Assembly (NCBI GenBank): GCA_963205315.1
Contig: CAUJIO010000081.1
Span: 1 to 52,344 of the forward strand
Reading direction: 5' to 3'
Length of the DNA stretch: 52,344 nucleotides
Source of the DNA: Pseudomonadota bacterium
GTDB taxonomy: Bacteria; Pseudomonadota; Alphaproteobacteria; Rhizobiales; Aestuariivirgaceae
Below the pieces are notes generated by a model. That model saw only the letters and a program-made list of their open reading frames with translations, did not search any database and was not told where the DNA came from. Numbering within the stretch: position 1 is the first letter of the stretch; each line of letters opens with the position of its first letter. Both the position numbers and the translations under genes were made by a program. Of the stretch, positions 16,749 through 25,254 are shown piece after piece.

Positions 16749-17861
16749 ATGACAACCCAAGCAATTGACGGCACCGGCCATGACGCCGTCTCCGCCGTTG
16801 TCTCGCCTGAACGGCGCAGGCTCGGAAGCCTGTTGATCCGGTCTGCTACACTCCTTCTTGCTCTGATCACCATCGGCCAGACGCTCTACGCATACGGTAT
16901 CACGTCGATTGGCTTTGCCAATTGGATGCCGATCCTTGTCGCCTATGTGCTGTGGAGTGCCGCGCTGTGCGTGGGCCTCATCCTGCGTGATGGCGAAGCA
17001 GGCTGGCGCGCGCTGTTCGTGCTGCCGGCTATCCTGTTCACTGTGGCGCTGGTAATCTTTCCCACCTTCTTCGGATTGTTCATCGCCTTCAGCGACTGGA
17101 ATTTGCAGTCTGCGGGCGGGCGGTCGTTCAATGGTCTTGACAATTTCTACCAGCTCATTGCGGACGAATATTTCTGGAACGCGCTGCTCAACATGGTGTT
17201 CTACGTCGCAACGGTGCTTGTGCAATATGCCATTGCCTTTGGCCTGGCGCTGCTGCTCAACGCCGATATCAAGGCCCAGAAGTTCTTTCGCGTTGCCTTT
17301 CTGCTTCCCTTCATGCTGTCGCCGGTCGCGGTCAGCTGGATGATCGGCAAATCGATGCTGGAGTTCCGCTTTGGCCCGGTCACCAATTTGTTGCGCTTCT
17401 TCGGCTGGGAAAATCCGTCGCTGCTGACGACGCCGTGGCTGGCCAAGTCCACCATCGCGCTGATGGATGCCTGGGTGTGGATTCCGTTCATGATGATCCT
17501 CATTCTCGCCGGGCTGCAGGCCTTGTCGAAGGAAGTGCAGGAAGCCGCGAAGGTGGACGGTGCAACAGGCTGGCAGGGCTTCTGGGAAATTACCTTCCCG
17601 CTGATGCTGCCGGTGAGCGTCACCACGGTCGTTCTGCGGATCATCTTCCAATTGAAGCTGGCGGATATCGTCATCAACACCACGGCAGGCGGGCCGGGCG
17701 GTGCTACCGACACGATCTCGAGCTATATCTTCCGCGTCTACAAGGACCGCTCGAATGTGGGCTACGGTACGATGATCGCGGAAGTCTATCTCATTCTCAT
17801 CATCATCTTTGTGGCGCTGCTGCTCAAGTTCACATCGAAATACATGCAGAGGGATGCGTGA
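16749..17861 (+). CDS. ABC sugar transporter permease, MalF type
   Basis: A 370-residue inner-membrane permease. It has two extra hydrophobic segments near residues 35-80, then a core of about six membrane helices. The cytoplasmic EAA loop that docks on the ATPase is visible near residues 260-285 (EAAKVDGATGWQGFWEITFP). Length and extra N-terminal helices mark it as the MalF-like partner. The ATG at 16749 has only a weak upstream purine stretch; this and the preceding hairpin predict modest translation. Its stop is followed after one base by the second permease start. Confidence 0.88.
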   Translation: MTTQAIDGTGHDAVSAVVSPERRRLGSLLIRSATLLLALITIGQTLYAYGITSIGFANWMPILVAYVLWSAALCVGLILRDGEAGWRALFVLPAILFTVALVIFPTFFGLFIAFSDWNLQSAGGRSFNGLDNFYQLIADEYFWNALLNMVFYVATVLVQYAIAFGLALLLNADIKAQKFFRVAFLLPFMLSPVAVSWMIGKSMLEFRFGPVTNLLRFFGWENPSLLTTPWLAKSTIALMDAWVWIPFMMILILAGLQALSKEVQEAAKVDGATGWQGFWEITFPLMLPVSVTTVVLRIIFQLKLADIVINTTAGGPGGATDTISSYIFRVYKDRSNVGYGTMIAEVYLILIIIFVALLLKFTSKYMQRDA

Positions 17862-17862
17862 C

Positions 17863-18732
17863 ATGCCGCATGCCCTCAAGCGATCGCTGATCTACGGTGC
17901 ATTGATCATCTGGACGGTCATCGCGCTGTTTCCGATTTTCTGGACCTTCTCGACCACATTCAAAGTGGCGAAGGACGTGCAGCTCGGCCACATCATTCCC
18001 TGGGTGGATTTCAAGCCGGCATGGCTCGGATTGCGCGCCATCGGACTTTCGCCGGACACGATCTTTACCGAGTCGACGCCGCGGGCCGAATTCGTCAAGC
18101 GGTTCTGGAATTCCATCCAGGCCTCGTTCGGCGCCTCGTTCCTGGCGCTGATCGTCGGCTCGATGGCCGCCTATGGCCTCAGCCGATTCCAATACCGCTG
18201 GAAGATCTGGAAGAACAACGACATCTCGTTTTTCTTCCTGTCGCAGCTCATTCTTCCACCCGTCGTTCTCGCCATGCCCTTCCTCGTTCTCTACAAGGAA
18301 CTGGCGCTGCTCGACTCGATGCTGGGCCTGATCCTGATCTATGCGCTGTCGGTTCTGCCGATTGTGATCTGGATCATGAAGGACCAGTTCGACACCATCC
18401 CGCAGGAGCTCGAGCAGGCGGCGATGGTTGACGGTTGCTCGGTGTGGGGGGCATTCCTGCTCATCATCCTTCCGATCGCGCTGCCTGGCATGGTGGCAGC
18501 GTTCATCCTGTCCGTCATCCTGTGCTGGAACGAGTATTTCTTCGCAGCCTTGCTCACCAGTACCAATGCCAAGACATTGCCTGTCATGGTCGCCAGCCAA
18601 ACCGGCTCTCAGGGCATCTCGTGGTGGTCGATGGCCGCACTGTCTTCGGCTGCGATCCTGCCGCTGATCATCATCGGCGTGTTCCTCGAGCGCTACATCG
18701 TCAAGGGACTGACAACGGGCTCGGTGAAGTAA
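17863..18732 (+). CDS. ABC sugar transporter permease, MalG type
   Basis: A 289-residue permease with six predicted membrane helices and the EAA loop EQAAMVDGCSVWGAFLLIIL near residues 185-205. It forms the second half of the channel. The ATG at 17863 is preferred over in-frame starts further upstream because GAGGGA lies 9 bases before it and the first hydrophobic helix follows at residues 10-30. It ends the importer operon; a palindromic repeat lies between it and the convergent FGGY kinase gene. Confidence 0.88.
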   Translation: MPHALKRSLIYGALIIWTVIALFPIFWTFSTTFKVAKDVQLGHIIPWVDFKPAWLGLRAIGLSPDTIFTESTPRAEFVKRFWNSIQASFGASFLALIVGSMAAYGLSRFQYRWKIWKNNDISFFFLSQLILPPVVLAMPFLVLYKELALLDSMLGLILIYALSVLPIVIWIMKDQFDTIPQELEQAAMVDGCSVWGAFLLIILPIALPGMVAAFILSVILCWNEYFFAALLTSTNAKTLPVMVASQTGSQGISWWSMAALSSAAILPLIIIGVFLERYIVKGLTTGSVK

Positions 18733-18735
18733 GAG

Positions 18736-18847
18736 CCCTCATCCGGCTTGACGGCCACCTTCTCCCATGGCTGCGCGACAGGAGAGGGCAGAATGGCAAC
18801 CGCCTTCTCCCGCCGCAGGTGGGAGAAGGTCCCGACAGGGGGATGAG
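18736..18847. repeat. Palindromic intergenic element (rhizobial mosaic-element-like), probable bidirectional terminator
   Basis: The gap between two convergent genes is filled by nested inverted repeats. The outer arms are CTCATCC (18738-18744) and GGATGAG (18841-18847); the inner stem is CCTTCTCCC (18803-18811) and GGGAGAAGG (18821-18829). A further CACCTTCTCCC at about 18766-18776 repeats the inner arm. This CCCTCATCC...CTTCTCCC layout is what I know from dispersed intergenic mosaic elements (RIME-type) of Rhizobiales. It probably ends transcription from both sides. Confidence 0.65.
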
Positions 18848-18851
18848 CGCA

Positions 18852-20336
18852 CTATCCGAGCAGCGGCCTCGTGGCCTCATAGAGCGCGCGGAATCTCCTG
18901 TATTGCGCATCATAGAGACCGCGCGTGGCAGGGTCAGGCTTGATTTCGGCAACGGCCGGATTCCACTGCGCCATGTCGCCCGGCTTGACGTCGCCGACAG
19001 CGAGTGCGGCGAGGAAGGCATCGCCGAAGGATGCGCCCCAGGATTTTTCGCGCAGGACCTGGGAGACGTTGCAGGCGTTGGATGTCGCCTCGCGCCACAC
19101 CGTGCTCTTGGTGCCGCCGCCCACCGCATGGATGCTGCGCGGAGATTGGCCGGCCTCGGCGTAGGTCTCGAGGATGTGCCGTGTCGCCAACGCGATGCCC
19201 TCAAGCGCTGCGCGGAACATATCGCCGCGCGTGTGCGTGAGGTCGAGGCCAAAAATCAATCCCTTGGCTTTGGCATCAAACAACGGCGTCAACGCGCCGG
19301 AGAAATAGGGCAGCAGCACAAGTCCGTTGGCGCCGGGTGGCGAGGCTTGCGCCTCTTCGTTCAGAATGCGGATCGCGTCTGCTGGTTCGAGGTCCTGCGC
19401 GGCCACGCGGCGGAACCAGTGCGTGAGGGTGCCAGTGGTGGAAATCCCAGCCATCGCCGCATGCTGGCCGGGGAACAGCCACGGCGCATACCAGAGGTTC
19501 TTGTCGCTGATCGGTTCAGCGGTAATCTCGATGATGAAGATGGTCGAGCCATACATCATCATCATCTGGCTAGGCTCGGTGACGCCGACGCTGACCGCCT
19601 CAGCCGCCGCATCAATGGTTCCGGCGATTACCGGCGTTCCGGCTGCGAGGCCCGTTGCGTCTGCGGCCACCTTGGTGACATGGCCAATGATGTCAGTCGA
19701 CCAGTGCAATTCCGGCATCAGGTTGAGGTCGATCACGCCGGGCGCCAGTTCGTCGCTCCAGCCGAGCTTGCCGGGCAAATAGAAGGGTGTGGAATTGCCG
19801 GCGGAGTAATGGTCGATGGTGAATTTGCCGGTGAGGCGGTGGGTCACGAAGGAGGTCGAGTTCAACACCTTGTAAGCGCGCGCATATATCTCCGGGCGGT
19901 TGCGCTTGAGCCAGAGGATCTTGGGGCCTGCAGCCTGAGTCGACAGCGCATTGCGGCAACGGTCGAGGATCACCTCCTCGCCAATCATCGCATTGAGATC
20001 GGCAATTTCCAGTGTGGCGCGAGTGTCCACACCATAGAGCACGCCGTTCATCAGCGGGTTGCCGTCGCGGTCCACGGGCAACATGCACGGGCCGATGGCG
20101 CTGCAGCCGATGCTGGCGATGGTTTCTGGCTTGATGCGCGAGACCGCCAGCATCTGTTGCGTGACGCTGACGAAATCGCCCCACCAGTCTTCTTCCGGAC
20201 GATGCTCGGCCCAGCCCGGCTGGGGTACCAACATCTGATGGGCCCTTGAGGCTTGAGCAACGATGCGGCCCAAGCCGTCGGTGATGACGCCCTTGGTTTC
20301 ATAGGTCCCGATATCGACGCCCAGATAGTGCTTCAT
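18852..20336 (-). CDS. FGGY-family carbohydrate kinase
   Basis: A 494-residue sugar kinase. The N-terminal phosphate-binding strand GVDIGTYETKG is at about 6-16, and the C-terminal adenosine-binding GGGTKSTVW lies in the last quarter. FGGY kinases phosphorylate xylulose, ribulose, glycerol, erythritol and similar substrates; specificity cannot be read here. The gene is the last of a leftward three-gene operon (BtpA-like, M42, kinase) and overlaps the M42 stop by 4 bases (ATGA). Its convergent neighbour is the ABC importer, which suggests the imported compound is phosphorylated by this enzyme. Confidence 0.88.
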   Translation of the reverse strand: MKHYLGVDIGTYETKGVITDGLGRIVAQASRAHQMLVPQPGWAEHRPEEDWWGDFVSVTQQMLAVSRIKPETIASIGCSAIGPCMLPVDRDGNPLMNGVLYGVDTRATLEIADLNAMIGEEVILDRCRNALSTQAAGPKILWLKRNRPEIYARAYKVLNSTSFVTHRLTGKFTIDHYSAGNSTPFYLPGKLGWSDELAPGVIDLNLMPELHWSTDIIGHVTKVAADATGLAAGTPVIAGTIDAAAEAVSVGVTEPSQMMMMYGSTIFIIEITAEPISDKNLWYAPWLFPGQHAAMAGISTTGTLTHWFRRVAAQDLEPADAIRILNEEAQASPPGANGLVLLPYFSGALTPLFDAKAKGLIFGLDLTHTRGDMFRAALEGIALATRHILETYAEAGQSPRSIHAVGGGTKSTVWREATSNACNVSQVLREKSWGASFGDAFLAALAVGDVKPGDMAQWNPAVAEIKPDPATRGLYDAQYRRFRALYEATRPLLG

Positions 20337-21436
20337 TCGAAATAATCGTCGCGGTCGAGCGAGAAGTTCGAATCGATGCGGCCGAGAGCGGCCAGCAGCA
20401 AGTCGGTGAGAGCGGCGAGGTCGGCGAGGTCGCAGACCTCGAGCGCCGAGTGCGTGTAGCGGCAGGGGAAGGCCACGTCGATGCAGGCGACCCCTTGCCC
20501 GACAAGCTGCACGTAGGACGTCTCCGTCAATGCACCGATATGCGCGCTGCGCTGCAGATTGATGCCGGAGGCACTGGCCGCCTCATCCATCAGTTTCACC
20601 ATGGCGGGATGCGGGAGGCAGCCATTGAGCGTGCCGCGGCCGTGAAACGAATACATGCCCATGACGGGACCCGCACCCAATCTCACATCGCCGCGATGGC
20701 CCATGTCCGGCGTATCGGTGGCGAGCGCCAGATCGAGCTGAATGCAGATGTCTGGCTGCAGCACCTGTGCGGCGGTGATGGCGCCGCGCAAGTTGAACTC
20801 CTCCTGGACCGAGAAGACAAGATATACGGTCGGCCCGGCCTTTCTGGCTTTGAGCGCCTGCGCCAGCTCGAGCTGGATGGCGCAGGCGGCGCGGTCATCG
20901 ACAGACGTTCCGGCGATACGCGTACCCGCCATCTCGACGATGTTCGGCGCATAGACGATGGGTGTTCCGATATTCACACCTGCCGCAAGAGCTTCTGCCG
21001 CCGAGGTAAAGCCGCAATCGATGTAAAGGTCCTGATAGGGCACGACCTTGTATTTTTCTTCAGGCGTCGTAGCATGGTGGCTCTTGTTGGCAATCACGCC
21101 GGACAGTGTGCGGCCATTGCCCACCGACAGCAGAACCTCCTGCGCCGCCAGGGCGCGCTCCGGAACACCCCCGAGACGTTCGACGCGGAGCATGCCCGAG
21201 GCCTCGATCTTGCGGACGATCAATCCCAACTGATCCATGTGGGCGATGAACATCACGGACGGCAGTGACTCATCGCCCGCGATGGTGGTCATCAGGTTTC
21301 CGAGACGGTCGGTCTTCGTGGCCAGCCCCATGGCGTGCAATTCCGCCTTGATGTAGCGGCGGACATTGCCCTCGAACCCTGAAAGGCCGGGGATCATCAT
21401 CAGGGCCTTGGTCCAGGCATTCAATCGATTGTGCAT
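20333..21436 (-). CDS. M42-family metallohydrolase (SgcX/FrvX-like)
   Basis: A 367-residue M42-family protein (glutamyl aminopeptidase/putative endoglucanase family). Metal and catalytic positions are recognisable: AHMDQLG, SVDDRAAC, the SVQEE glutamate pair, and the C-terminal RYTHS histidine. Proven M42 members are aminopeptidases, but homologues in carbohydrate operons, such as SgcX and FrvX of Escherichia coli, have no established substrate. It sits directly after a BtpA/SgcQ-like gene and overlaps the FGGY kinase gene by 4 bases. That conserved association points to hydrolysis of an amide or glycosyl conjugate before sugar breakdown (inference). Confidence 0.82.
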   Translation of the reverse strand: MHNRLNAWTKALMMIPGLSGFEGNVRRYIKAELHAMGLATKTDRLGNLMTTIAGDESLPSVMFIAHMDQLGLIVRKIEASGMLRVERLGGVPERALAAQEVLLSVGNGRTLSGVIANKSHHATTPEEKYKVVPYQDLYIDCGFTSAAEALAAGVNIGTPIVYAPNIVEMAGTRIAGTSVDDRAACAIQLELAQALKARKAGPTVYLVFSVQEEFNLRGAITAAQVLQPDICIQLDLALATDTPDMGHRGDVRLGAGPVMGMYSFHGRGTLNGCLPHPAMVKLMDEAASASGINLQRSAHIGALTETSYVQLVGQGVACIDVAFPCRYTHSALEVCDLADLAALTDLLLAALGRIDSNFSLDRDDYFE

Positions 21437-21440
21437 GGCC

Positions 21441-22253
21441 TCAGTCCTTCCGCGCGGCGCGGGCCTGGTCCATGAAGTCCTTGGCCCGTGCAGGGTCCAC
21501 CGCGTTCCAGGTGTTGCCGTCGACTTTCAGCGAGGAGCCAACGACGCAGCCGTCGGAAATCCTCAGCACGTCGGCAACGGTCGCATGCTTGACGCCCGTA
21601 TTGGCCAGAACCGGCACGTCCGGCACCACGCGCTTCACCGCTTCGAGATCGGACAGGGCCGCCGCCTCGCCGGTGATCACGCCGGAGACCAGAATGGCAT
21701 CCGGGATCGAGGAGAAGACGGCGCTGCGGGCGCGGTCGGGCAGGCTGCGCTGATCCAGCGACCAGGCGAATTCGGCGGAAATATTGTACATCAGCGCCAG
21801 ATCCTTGCGGCCCAACCGGTCGCGATAGCGCATGGCAGCCCCGGCATCCGGCAGCCACATTCCCATGTCGGAGGCATGGGTCCCGGTGAAAATCTCGCGG
21901 GCGAATGATGCCCCGGTTGCCGCCGCCAACGCCATGGTCGCCATCGGATCCCACAACACATTCACGCCGAAGGGCACCGTGATCTCGTGCCGCACCTGAC
22001 CAATGATGTAGGCCATCGTGGCAGTCGAAGCGGTGTCGACCTTGAATTCATAGGGACGGTCGTTCTCGTTGCCGAACATCACGGCGTCGACACCAGCGTC
22101 CTGCAAGGCTTTCAGATCCTTGCGGATGCCCGCCAGCAGGCCTGCGAGTCCAGCCTCGGCGTCATAGAGCGGCGCGCCGGGCAAGGCACCAAAATGCACC
22201 ATGGCGATGACCGGTTTTTTCGTCTTGAACAATGCGTTGAATTTGCCGGCCAT
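21441..22253 (-). CDS. BtpA/SgcQ-family protein
   Basis: A 270-residue TIM-barrel protein of the BtpA family; AMVHFGALPGAPLY near residues 17-30 and the final GSSLKVDG turn are typical. BtpA was linked to photosystem I assembly in cyanobacteria, but bacterial members such as SgcQ lie in sugar operons and may be lyases or aldolases of unknown substrate. The frame is open far upstream; I chose the ATG at 22251-22253, preceded by GGAA, because the conserved region begins right after it. It is the first gene of the leftward operon, diverging from the isomerase gene with 84 bases between. Confidence 0.82.
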   Translation of the reverse strand: MAGKFNALFKTKKPVIAMVHFGALPGAPLYDAEAGLAGLLAGIRKDLKALQDAGVDAVMFGNENDRPYEFKVDTASTATMAYIIGQVRHEITVPFGVNVLWDPMATMALAAATGASFAREIFTGTHASDMGMWLPDAGAAMRYRDRLGRKDLALMYNISAEFAWSLDQRSLPDRARSAVFSSIPDAILVSGVITGEAAALSDLEAVKRVVPDVPVLANTGVKHATVADVLRISDGCVVGSSLKVDGNTWNAVDPARAKDFMDQARAARKD

Positions 22254-22301
22254 CTGCGTTCCATTCTTTGAAAGTGCTTTTTGTCTGGCAAATTGGTAAC
22301 G

Positions 22302-22317
22302 GAACCTATCAGAACCT
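22302..22317. promoter_or_regulatory. Direct hexamer repeat in divergent promoter region
   Basis: In the 84-base gap between the two divergent sugar operons, GAACCT occurs at 22302-22307 and again at 22312-22317, one helical turn apart. It is preceded by the loosely symmetric GGTAACGGAACC. A regulator controlling both operons could bind here. No regulator gene lies in the locus itself. Confidence 0.25.
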
Positions 22318-22337
22318 GCAAGCCGCGAGGACATGAC

Positions 22338-23339
22338 TTGACCGCGATCCAGACCCGCTTTGATTATGCGACCCGTCTTAACGGCTTCAAGGCCGACGCT
22401 GCAAAAGTCTGGCCTGGCCGCAACCGCATCACAGCCCTCGACCTGATCGAGCGGGCCGCCACGGTCCCCGGTCTTTCGGCTGTCGATTTCAATTTTCCGG
22501 ACCATCTCGAAGGCACGGCGCCGAAGGATATTCGCGCCAAACTGGATCGTCTCGGCATCAGCCTCAATGGCTTTGCAATGCGCTACTATTCCGATCCGGG
22601 TTTCAAGAAGGGTGCGCTGGCGCATCCCGATCAAGGCATCCGCGCCAAGGCGCTGGATCTGACATTGCGCGGGATTGATGCGCTGGCGGAAGCAGGCGGC
22701 AACCTCATGACCCTCTGGCTGGGCCAGGACGGCTTCGACTACGCGTTTCAGGCAGATTATCTGCGGATGTGGGATGATGTTGTTGCGGCGCTCCAAGTCA
22801 TCACCGCGCACAATCCGCAAGTCGACATCTCGATCGAATACAAGCCCAACGAGCCACGCGCCTTCAGCCTGCTGCCCGACGTCTCGACGACACTGCTGAT
22901 GGTCGGCGACGTCGCAGCGAAGAACCTCGGCGTGACGCTCGACTTCGCGCATGTTCTGTATGCGGATGAAATGCCGGCTTATGCGGCGGCGCTCATCGCG
23001 CGGCGTTCGCGCCTGCTCGGCGTTCATCTGAACGACGGCTACGCCAAACGCGACGATGGGCTCGTCGCCGGCAGCGTACATGTGATCCAGACGCTGGAGT
23101 TGCTCTATGTGCTGGACAAGATCGGTTATCGGAACGCTATCTATTTCGACACGTTCCCGGATGCGGTGGGGCTCGATCCGGTACAGGAATGCTCGGCCAA
23201 TATTTCAGCGGTCGAGGGCATGGCGCGGGTGCTCGACAAGCTCAAGGCCAATTCACAACAGCTCGATGCGGCGATCGCTGCGCAGGATGCGGTCGCTAGC
23301 CAACGCATCTTGCAAACCGCACTCTACGGTGGCGCATGA
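22338..23339 (+). CDS. Sugar phosphate isomerase/epimerase (TIM barrel)
   Basis: A protein of about 333 residues of the AP-endonuclease-2-like sugar isomerase family. Acidic and histidine residues expected to bind the divalent metal appear in SIEYKPNEP, TLDFAHVLYAD and GVHLNDGYAK. I place the start at the TTG at 22338, which has GAGGACA a few bases upstream; an overlapping ATG at 22333 meets a stop after two codons, and the longer upstream frame lacks conserved features. It overlaps the next gene by 4 bases (ATGA). It would interconvert a ketose and an aldose in the pathway fed by the ABC importer (inference). Confidence 0.82.
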   Translation: MTAIQTRFDYATRLNGFKADAAKVWPGRNRITALDLIERAATVPGLSAVDFNFPDHLEGTAPKDIRAKLDRLGISLNGFAMRYYSDPGFKKGALAHPDQGIRAKALDLTLRGIDALAEAGGNLMTLWLGQDGFDYAFQADYLRMWDDVVAALQVITAHNPQVDISIEYKPNEPRAFSLLPDVSTTLLMVGDVAAKNLGVTLDFAHVLYADEMPAYAAALIARRSRLLGVHLNDGYAKRDDGLVAGSVHVIQTLELLYVLDKIGYRNAIYFDTFPDAVGLDPVQECSANISAVEGMARVLDKLKANSQQLDAAIAAQDAVASQRILQTALYGGA

Positions 23340-24232
23340 TCGATGTTGCTGTTGTCGGCTCGCTGCATCTCGACATCATGGTGGCGGCGCCGCGGCTGCC
23401 CGGCCTTGACGAGACGCTGATCGGCTCCTCCTGGGGCACGAAATGTGGCGGCAAGGGCGGCAATCAAGCTGTGGCGGCAGCGCGCTTTGGTGCGCGCGTG
23501 CAGCTTGGTGGCCGGACCGGCGCGGATGATTTCGGTGAGCAGTTGCGGCGCAATCTGGTTGAAGCCGGCGTCGACGTCACATACGTTGGCATTGATGATG
23601 CGCATGGCAGCGGCATGAGCGTTGCAATTACAGAGACGCATGGGGAGTACGGCGCAGTCGTGGTCTCAGGCGCCAATCTGACAATCGACGCCGATGCGAT
23701 CGAACGGGAATGGGCGCCCCTCTGGGACTGCAAGGTTCTCTTGTTGCAAAATGAAATTCCCGAGGCAGTGAGTCTGGCGGCGGCGCGCGCCGCGAAACGC
23801 CGCGGTGCGATGATCGTTCTCAATGCAGCCCCTGCGCGGCCATCGGACCCGGCGTTTCTTGAGCTTGTCGACGTGCTGGTGGTCAATCGTGTCGAGGCCG
23901 CCATGCTTGGTGGTTCGGATGATGCCAGCATCGCGCTCAAGGCATTGCATCGGCCGGCTCGTGATGTGGTTTTGACCCGGGGCGGGGATGGATTAACGAT
24001 CATGGGGCGCGATGGCGGGGTTTTCGCCCTTCCGGCGCTGCCGGTAAAAATGATTTCGAGCCATGGAGCAGGTGATTGTTTCTGCGGGGCGCTGGCTGCA
24101 CGGCTGGCGGCCGGCGATAATCTCGGTGAAGCCTGCGCCTATGCGCGGACGGCAGCGGGGCTGTTTGTTTCGCTGGATGAAACTGGCAAACGCGGGCTTT
24201 CAGACGAGATGGTCCGTCAACGGATGATATGA
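23336..24232 (+). CDS. PfkB-family carbohydrate kinase (ribokinase-like)
   Basis: A 298-residue kinase with the two family signatures: GGKGGNQAVAAARFG near residues 38-52, and SSHGAGDCFCGAL near 241-253, which keeps the GAGD catalytic aspartate although the usual preceding Asp-Thr is replaced. Members phosphorylate sugars such as ribose, fructose or 2-keto-3-deoxygluconate. It is the second kinase in this locus besides the FGGY enzyme, so the pathway probably has two phosphorylation steps, or two related substrates enter. Start and stop overlap its neighbours closely, indicating one operon. Confidence 0.87.
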   Translation: MIDVAVVGSLHLDIMVAAPRLPGLDETLIGSSWGTKCGGKGGNQAVAAARFGARVQLGGRTGADDFGEQLRRNLVEAGVDVTYVGIDDAHGSGMSVAITETHGEYGAVVVSGANLTIDADAIEREWAPLWDCKVLLLQNEIPEAVSLAAARAAKRRGAMIVLNAAPARPSDPAFLELVDVLVVNRVEAAMLGGSDDASIALKALHRPARDVVLTRGGDGLTIMGRDGGVFALPALPVKMISSHGAGDCFCGALAARLAAGDNLGEACAYARTAAGLFVSLDETGKRGLSDEMVRQRMI

Positions 24233-24244
24233 AAGGAGACTACA

Positions 24245-24796
24245 ATGTCCGACCTCTATGAGAGAAGCCTTGATGAGCTGAAGACGGTGTTTAGCAGGCT
24301 TGATGACGCGCAGGTCGATGCCGCGGTCCGCGAGATCGGCGACGCCAAGCGCATCGCGCTTTACGCCTGCGGCCGCGAGAAACTGCAGATCATGGGATTC
24401 TGCATGCGGCTTCACCACATGGGCTTCAATGTCGCGATGGTGGGCGATATGACGACGCCGCCCGTTGGTCCGGGCGACCTGTTTGTCGCTGTGTGTGGAC
24501 CAGGCTACGTGTCGACGACATCGGCACTGATGGGTGTTGCGAAGGATGCTGGCGCGAGGGCGCTGGTGGTTACAGCTCAACCTGATGGCAAGACGATCAA
24601 GCTGGCTGACCGCGTTCTGCATCTTCCGGCCCAGACGATGGCCAATGATCAAGGTTCGAAGGCATCTGTTCTGCCGATGGGCTCGCTGTTCGAGGGTGCA
24701 CTGTTTGTGCTGTTCGAAGTCATGGTGCTGAAGCTCATGGCGCTGAAGTCAATCACCTATTCAGACATGCGGGCACGCCACACCAACCTGGAGTAG
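24245..24796 (+). CDS. SIS-domain sugar isomerase (6-phospho-3-hexuloisomerase-like)
   Basis: A 183-residue single SIS domain. Its length and the LYACGREKLQIMGFCMRLHH pattern match 6-phospho-3-hexuloisomerase (HxlB) and related phosphosugar isomerases rather than larger SIS proteins. AAAGGAGA precedes the ATG, and the gene follows the PfkB gene by 12 bases. No hexulose-phosphate synthase is nearby, so formaldehyde fixation is not supported. An isomerisation of the sugar phosphate made by the upstream kinase is the simplest reading. It is the last gene of this rightward operon. Confidence 0.8.
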   Translation: MSDLYERSLDELKTVFSRLDDAQVDAAVREIGDAKRIALYACGREKLQIMGFCMRLHHMGFNVAMVGDMTTPPVGPGDLFVAVCGPGYVSTTSALMGVAKDAGARALVVTAQPDGKTIKLADRVLHLPAQTMANDQGSKASVLPMGSLFEGALFVLFEVMVLKLMALKSITYSDMRARHTNLE

Positions 24797-24899
24797 GCCT
24801 GGCCCGATTGGCCATGGACCGGACGCCGCTCAGGTTGTAAGCTTTCCCCGTGGGCAGATTGCTCCATCATGGCGCAGCGCCTAAACATGGGGGACCATC

Positions 24900-25196
24900 A
24901 TGGATATCATGTCGATCATCATTCAACTCATCGCTGGTGCGGTGGGCGGCAACGCGGCGGGCGCCGCGATGAAGGACAAGAGCCTTGGCGGGGCGGGCAA
25001 TTCCATCGTCGGTGCGATCGGCGGCCTCATTCTCGGACAGATCGTCCAGAGGGTCACCGGCGGAGCGATTTCGGCTGATGCGGCAGCAGCAGTCGCCTCG
25101 AACCTGGATATAGCCTCCATCATCAAGAACCTGGCCGGCGGTGGAATCGGCGGTGCCGTATTGGCTGCCGTCGCAGGCATGATCAAGAATCGCTGA
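24900..25196 (+). CDS. Small glycine-zipper membrane protein, unknown function
   Basis: A 98-residue hydrophobic protein of unknown function. Two glycine/alanine-rich hydrophobic stretches contain regular small-residue spacing (GAVGGNAAGAA and GAIGGLILGQ), plus a third near the C-terminus (GGGIGGAVLAAVAG). Such glycine zippers pack helices tightly and can form oligomers or pores. GGGGGA precedes the ATG at 24900. It stands alone between the sugar locus and a convergent gene, with a hairpin downstream. It resembles small uncharacterised proteins I know from other Proteobacteria, but no function can be assigned. Confidence 0.7.
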   Translation: MDIMSIIIQLIAGAVGGNAAGAAMKDKSLGGAGNSIVGAIGGLILGQIVQRVTGGAISADAAAAVASNLDIASIIKNLAGGGIGGAVLAAVAGMIKNR

Positions 25197-25200
25197 CCTA

Positions 25201-25234
25201 AGAAAATCCCCGCCATGCACGCTGCATGGCGGGG
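25201..25234 (-). terminator. Terminator between convergent genes
   Basis: A perfect 12-base-pair stem (CCCCGCCATGCA at 25208-25219, TGCATGGCGGGG at 25223-25234) with a 3-base loop. On the minus strand it is followed by ATTTTCT, so it is a rho-independent terminator for the leftward Asp-rich protein gene. It may also end the rightward glycine-zipper transcript. Confidence 0.85.
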
Positions 25235-25254
25235 TCTGACATCGTGACGGTTGA

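Noticed and set aside
14895-17879. A 994-codon leftward open frame, the longest in the window
   Set aside because: It lies antisense to the ABC binding-protein and permease genes, which have clear motifs and ribosome binding sites. The product is Arg/His-rich without domain, a shadow of GC-rich codon usage.
18435-20249. A 604-codon rightward open frame
   Set aside because: Overlaps the permease gene in another frame and is antisense to the FGGY kinase gene; it also crosses the palindromic repeat.
24245-24796. Ribulose monophosphate formaldehyde fixation, suggested by the HxlB-like SIS protein near demethylases
   Set aside because: No hexulose-phosphate synthase gene is present, and the gene is coupled to the sugar operon, not to the demethylase operon.
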